Positions 59,390-64,000 of a DNA stretch of 64,000 nucleotides are shown in pieces. The DNA lies in NCBI RefSeq assembly GCF_005889715.1, contig NZ_VCKW01000004.1:1-64000 (forward strand). The letters are read 5' to 3'. The position numbers were made by a program, and so were the translations under genes. How positions within the stretch are numbered: the stretch's first letter is position 1; the number at the start of each line of letters is the position of its first letter. The notes under the pieces are model-generated. The model did no database searches, was not told where the DNA came from, and was given only the letters and a program-made list of their open reading frames with translations. This stretch comes from Actinomadura soli (GTDB taxonomy: Bacteria; Actinomycetota; Actinomycetes; Streptosporangiales; Streptosporangiaceae).

Positions 59390-59625
59390 TCGTCCTCCTC
59401 CGCGGCGTCCTCGACCGTGACGATGCCGAGCTCGCGCTCCCGCCGCACGGTGTAGATGCGGGCGATCTCGCGCTTCACCTCGCGGAGCCGCCCGTGGCTC
59501 TCAAGCTGGCCGGTCGCCCCCTGGAAGCGGAGGTTGAACAGCTCCTCCTTGGCCTCCTTGAGCTTGGTGACCAGGACGTCATCGGGCTCGGTCCGCAGAT
59601 CGTCAGCGGTAAGACCCTTGGCCAT
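59386..59625 (-). CDS. rpmC: 50S ribosomal protein L29
   Basis: A 79-aa protein ([34 protein letters not shown]) with a short acidic tail. Overlaps rplP by 1 bp. Confidence 0.96.
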   Translation of the reverse strand: MAKGLTADDLRTEPDDVLVTKLKEAKEELFNLRFQGATGQLESHGRLREVKREIARIYTVRRERELGIVTVEDAAEEDE

Positions 59626-60044
59626 CAGGACTCACCCACCTCTCGCTTCACGATCTTGCACTTCATCGGGAGCTTGTGGATCGCGCGCGTGAGGGCCTCC
59701 CGGGCGATCTGCTCGTTCGGGTAGGAGATCTCGAACAGCACGCGGCCCGGCTTCACGTTGGCGACCCACCACTCCACGGAGCCCTTGCCGGAGCCCATGC
59801 GGGTCTCGGCGGGCTTCTTGGTCAGCGGGCGGTCCGGGAAGATGTTGATCCAGACCTTGCCGCCGCGCTTGATGTGCCGGGTCATCGCGATACGCGCGGC
59901 CTCGATCTGCCGGTTCGTCACGTACGCGGGCTCTACCGCCTGGATGCCGTACTCGCCGAACACCACCCTCGTACCGCCCTTGGCCATGCCGCGGCGCTTC
60001 GGGTGGTGCTGCTTGCGGTGCCTGACCTTGCGAGGGATCAGCAT
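59625..60044 (-). CDS. rplP: 50S ribosomal protein L16
   Basis: A 139-aa protein ([39 protein letters not shown]). Normal length. Confidence 0.97.
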   Translation of the reverse strand: MLIPRKVRHRKQHHPKRRGMAKGGTRVVFGEYGIQAVEPAYVTNRQIEAARIAMTRHIKRGGKVWINIFPDRPLTKKPAETRMGSGKGSVEWWVANVKPGRVLFEISYPNEQIAREALTRAIHKLPMKCKIVKREVGES

Positions 60045-60051
60045 GGGTTAC

Positions 60052-60920
<869 letters not shown>

Positions 60921-60921
<1 letters not shown>

Positions 60922-61304
60922 TACCGGGCCCTCCTCGTCTTCTTACCGCCGCCGGACGCGGACGCTGTTTCGTCCCGCGACTCCACGACCACGGTGATGT
61001 GGCTCGTGCGCTTGTTGATGCGGTAAGCCCGGCCCTGGGCGCGGGGACGGAAACGCTTCAGCGTCGGCCCCTCGTCCACGTACGCCCGGCTGACGACGAG
61101 CGTTTCGGTGTCGAGCTTGAAGTTGTGCTCGGCGTTGGCGATGGCGCTCGCCAGCACCTTGCCCACCGGCTCACTCGCAGCCTGGGGGGCGAACCGCAGC
61201 ACCGCCTGAGCCTCCGCGGCCGGGAGGCCGCGGATGAGGTCCACCACGCGGCGGGCCTTCCTGGGCGTGACGCGGATGAACCGCGCCTGGGCCCTGGCTT
61301 CCAT
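60921..61304 (-). CDS. rplV: 50S ribosomal protein L22
   Basis: A 127-aa exit-tunnel protein ([38 protein letters not shown]). ATG at 61304 chosen over a long upstream extension. Confidence 0.96.
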
Positions 61305-61330
61305 CGCTTTCCCTCTCTCTGCCGGCCTGC

Positions 61331-61612
61331 TCAGCCGCGACGGCTGCGGCGGTCTTCCTTGACATGGCTGCGGAACGTGCGCGTCGGCGCGAACTCGCCG
61401 AGCTTGTGCCCCACCATGGAGTCGGTGATGAACACCGGGACGTGCTTGCGGCCGTCGTGCACGGCGATCGTGTGACCGATCATGTCCGGCACGATCATGG
61501 AGCGCCGCGACCACGTCTTGATGACGTTCTTGGTGCCCTTCTCGTTCTGGCCGTCCACCTTCTTCATGAGGTGGTCGTCCACGAAGGGGCCCTTCTTAAG
61601 GCTACGTGGCAT
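61331..61612 (-). CDS. rpsS: 30S ribosomal protein S19
   Basis: A 93-aa protein ([40 protein letters not shown]). Normal length. Confidence 0.97.
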   Translation of the reverse strand: MPRSLKKGPFVDDHLMKKVDGQNEKGTKNVIKTWSRRSMIVPDMIGHTIAVHDGRKHVPVFITDSMVGHKLGEFAPTRTFRSHVKEDRRSRRG

Positions 61613-61623
61613 ACGAGCGACTC

Positions 61624-62457
61624 CTACCGCTTCTTCTTGCTGCGACGACGGACGATCAGCCGGTCGCTCGACTTGTTCGCCTGGCGAGTGCGGCCTTCCT
61701 TCTTGCCGGCCGGGTTGACCGGGTGCCGGCCACCGGAGGTCTTGCCCTCACCACCACCGTGCGGGTGGTCGATCGGGTTCATGGCCACGCCGCGGACGGT
61801 CGGGCGCTTGCCCTTCCACCGCATGCGGCCGGCCTTGCCCCAGTTGATGTTCGACTGCTCGGCGTTGCCGACCTCGCCGACGGTCGCGCGGCAGCGCACG
61901 TCCACCATCCGCATCTCGCCGGACGGCATGCGCAGCGTGGCGTACTTGCCCTCCTTGGCCAGCAGCTGGACGCCGGCGCCCGCGCTACGGGCGATCTTGG
62001 CGCCGCCGCCGGGCCGCAGCTCGATGGCGTGGATGACCGTACCGGTCGGGATGTTGCGCAGCGGGAGGCAGTTGCCCGGCTTGATGTCGGCGCCCGGCCC
62101 GTTCTCGACCCGGTCGCCCTGCTTCAGGCCGCGCGGGGCGAGGATGTAGCGCTTCTCGCCGTCCACGTAGTGCAGCAGCGCGATCCGGGCGGTGCGGTTC
62201 GGGTCGTACTCGATGTGCGCGACCTTCGCCGGGACGCCGTCCTTGTCGTGCCGCCGGAAGTCGATGACGCGGTAGGCGCGCTTGTGGCCACCGCCCTGGT
62301 GCCGGGTGGTGATGCGGCCGTGGTTGTTGCGGCCGCCCTTCTTGGGGAGCGGACGCAGCAGCGACTTCTCCGGCTCGGTGCGCGTGATCTCGACGAAGTC
62401 GGCCACGCTGGAGCCGCGACGACCCGGAGTCGTCGGCTTGTAGTTACGGATGCCCAT
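61624..62457 (-). CDS. rplB: 50S ribosomal protein L2
   Basis: A 277-aa protein at the peptidyl-transferase centre ([40 protein letters not shown]). Confidence 0.98.
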   Translation of the reverse strand: MGIRNYKPTTPGRRGSSVADFVEITRTEPEKSLLRPLPKKGGRNNHGRITTRHQGGGHKRAYRVIDFRRHDKDGVPAKVAHIEYDPNRTARIALLHYVDGEKRYILAPRGLKQGDRVENGPGADIKPGNCLPLRNIPTGTVIHAIELRPGGGAKIARSAGAGVQLLAKEGKYATLRMPSGEMRMVDVRCRATVGEVGNAEQSNINWGKAGRMRWKGKRPTVRGVAMNPIDHPHGGGEGKTSGGRHPVNPAGKKEGRTRQANKSSDRLIVRRRSKKKR

Positions 62458-62498
62458 CTTATTCGTTCATCCCTTGTCTGCTTCGGGACCCGGGCCGG

Positions 62499-62798
62499 TT
62501 AGGCCGGGCCGCCGAAGATGTCGATCCGCTCGCCCTCGGCAAGACTGACGATGGCGCGCTTGGTGTCCTTGCGCTTGCCGTAGCCGAACCGGGTGCGCTT
62601 GCGCTTGCCCTGCCGGTTGAGCGTGTTCACGCTCGTCACCTTGACGCCGAACACCGCCTCGACCGCCTGCTTGATCTGGGTCTTGTTGGCGTCCGGGCGG
62701 ACGACGAACGTGTACTTGTTCTCGTCCAGCAGCCCGTAGCTCTTCTCCGAGACGACCGGCGCGATGATGATGTCGCGGGGGTCGGCGATCTTGTTCAT
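62499..62798 (-). CDS. rplW: 50S ribosomal protein L23
   Basis: A 99-aa exit-site protein that docks trigger factor and SRP ([39 protein letters not shown]). Confidence 0.97.
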   Translation of the reverse strand: MNKIADPRDIIIAPVVSEKSYGLLDENKYTFVVRPDANKTQIKQAVEAVFGVKVTSVNTLNRQGKRKRTRFGYGKRKDTKRAIVSLAEGERIDIFGGPA

Positions 62799-62810
62799 GT
62801 GCGACCCTCC

Positions 62811-63413
62811 TTACTTCTTCGCCGCACGCGAGATGAACTCGTCGTACGCCGCCTTCGTGAAGACGACGTCATCGTTCACCAGCACGTCGTAGGTGTTGAG
62901 CTGGTCGGAGACGAGCACGTGCACGGCCGGCTCGTTGCGCAGGCTCCGCCAGGTCAGCTCGTCCTCGCGGTCCAGGACCACCAGGACGCGCTTGGCCTCG
63001 GTGACCTCGCGCAGCGCCTTCAGCGCCGTCCTCGTCTTCGGGGTGTCGCCCTCGATGAGGCCGTCGACCACGTGCACCCGGCCGTGCCGGGCGCGGTCGG
63101 ACAGGGCACCGCGGAGCGCCGCCGCCTTCATCTTCTTGGGCGTCTTCTGGGTGTAGTCGCGCGGCTGGGGACCGTGCACGACGCCGCCGCCGGCGAACTG
63201 GGGCGCGCGGGTCGAGCCCTGGCGGGCGCGTCCGGTGCCCTTCTGCCGGTACGGCTTGCGGCCGCCGCCGCGCACGTCGCCGCGCGTCTTGGTCGAGTGC
63301 GTGCCCTGCCGGGACGCCGCCTCCTGCGCCACCACGACCTGGTGGATCAGCGGGATGTTGGTCTTCGCGTCGAAGACCTCGGCGGGCAGGTCGATGTCGA
63401 GCTTGGAGGTCAC
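62811..63413 (-). CDS. rplD: 50S ribosomal protein L4
   Basis: A 200-aa protein ([20 protein letters not shown] tunnel loop; [13 protein letters not shown]-type end). GTG at 63413 overlaps the rplC stop (GTGA). Confidence 0.97.
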   Translation of the reverse strand: MTSKLDIDLPAEVFDAKTNIPLIHQVVVAQEAASRQGTHSTKTRGDVRGGGRKPYRQKGTGRARQGSTRAPQFAGGGVVHGPQPRDYTQKTPKKMKAAALRGALSDRARHGRVHVVDGLIEGDTPKTRTALKALREVTEAKRVLVVLDREDELTWRSLRNEPAVHVLVSDQLNTYDVLVNDDVVFTKAAYDEFISRAAKK

Positions 63414-64000
63414 TTGCCCGCTCCCTTCGTCGCGTCGCGCACCAGCACCACGCCGCCGTTGGGACCGGGAACCGCGCCCTTGATCAGCAGCAGGTTCTTC
63501 TCCGCGTCGATGGCGTGGACGGTCAGGTTCTGCACGGTGGTGCGGGCGTTGCCGTGCCGTCCCGCCATGCGGAGGCCCTTGAAGACGCGACCGGGGGTCG
63601 CGCAGCCACCGATCGAACCCGGCGAGCGGTGCTTGCGCTGGGTGCCGTGCGAGGCGCCGAGTCCCTTGAACCCGTGGCGCTTCATGACACCGGCGGTGCC
63701 CTTGCCCTTGCTCGTGCCGGTCACGTCGATCTTCTGGCCGGCCTCGAAGACGTCGGCGGTGATCTCCTGGCCGAGTTCGTACCCGGTGGTGTCGTCGGCG
63801 CGCAGTTCGACGAGGTAGCGGCGCGGCGTGACGCCGGCCTTCTCGAAGTGACCCCCGCGCGGCTTGTTCACCTTGCGCGGGTCGATCTGCCCGAACCCGA
63901 TCTGGACGGCGGTGTACCCGTCGTTCTCCTGGGTCTTGAGCTGCGTGACGACACACGGCCCGGCCTGGACGACGGTCACCGGAACGATCCGGCCCTCATC
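63410..64000 (-). CDS. rplC: 50S ribosomal protein L3, N-terminus off the right edge
   Basis: The last 196 codons of L3 are in the window ([58 protein letters not shown]). The frame is still open at 64000 ([11 protein letters not shown]), about 10-20 residues inside the usual start. rpsJ should lie just beyond. Confidence 0.97.
   Translation of the reverse strand, partial: DEGRIVPVTVVQAGPCVVTQLKTQENDGYTAVQIGFGQIDPRKVNKPRGGHFEKAGVTPRRYLVELRADDTTGYELGQEITADVFEAGQKIDVTGTSKGKGTAGVMKRHGFKGLGASHGTQRKHRSPGSIGGCATPGRVFKGLRMAGRHGNARTTVQNLTVHAIDAEKNLLLIKGAVPGPNGGVVLVRDATKGAGK

Overview
The window is chromosomal DNA of very high GC from an actinobacterium. The best fit is Streptosporangiales, probably near Actinomadura. 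This rests on a ShbA/SigD-type sigma gene beside groES-groEL, an XRE/DUF397 pair with a DUF6082 protein, DUF1707 and DUF3558-like proteins, and the actinobacterial layout of the ribosomal loci. The genus is an inference.

Layout. (1) 1-4.6 kb: an open frame joining an RsdA-like anti-sigma-D N-terminus to an ECF sigma factor, then ShbA, then groES-groEL behind a consensus promoter and a CIRCE operator. (2) 4.6-9.4 kb: a THUMP-like methyltransferase, a 42-bp tandem repeat, a long protein of 7- and 11-residue coiled-coil repeats, and an APH-type kinase. (3) 9.4-17 kb, minus strand: nnr, alr, an alpha/beta hydrolase, tsaE, a DUF3558-like membrane protein, tsaB, rimI and tsaD, several with overlapping stops and starts. 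This joins metabolite repair, D-alanine supply and the t6A tRNA-modification enzymes. (4) 17.2-24.5 kb: XRE/DUF397 regulator pair, DUF6082, an ABC exporter, glmS and coaA. (5) 24.5-31.2 kb, accessory: a ureohydrolase broken by an internal deletion, a Tat-exported PhoX-like protein, a tyrosine recombinase lacking its first catalytic arginine, a perfect 12-bp inverted repeat, and a four-gene cassette (RhiA-like protein, orphan, trypsin-like protease, small protein resembling the protease N-domain). (6) 31.2-36.6 kb: two ABC exporter pairs, a DUF389 protein and an HNH lipoprotein. (7) 36.6-44.7 kb: rplM-rpsI-glmM, a CAP-domain protein, two related membrane-anchored proteins and truA.

(8) 44.9-64 kb: ribosomal loci on the minus strand. 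In order of transcription they are rplC (start off the right edge), rplD, rplW, rplB, rpsS, rplV, rpsC, rplP, rpmC, rpsQ, rplN, rplX, rplE, rpsN, rpsH, rplF, rplR, rpsE, rpmD, rplO, a terminator, secY, adk, map, a DUF1707 gene, two plus-strand genes, then infA, rpmJ, rpsM, rpsK, rpsD, rpoA, rplQ and a terminator. The group therefore looks split into at least three transcription units. Several gaps inside it carry strong hairpins.

The observations most worth following are the RsdA-ECF continuous frame and the protease cassette. No rRNA, tRNA, CRISPR array or complete mobile element was seen.
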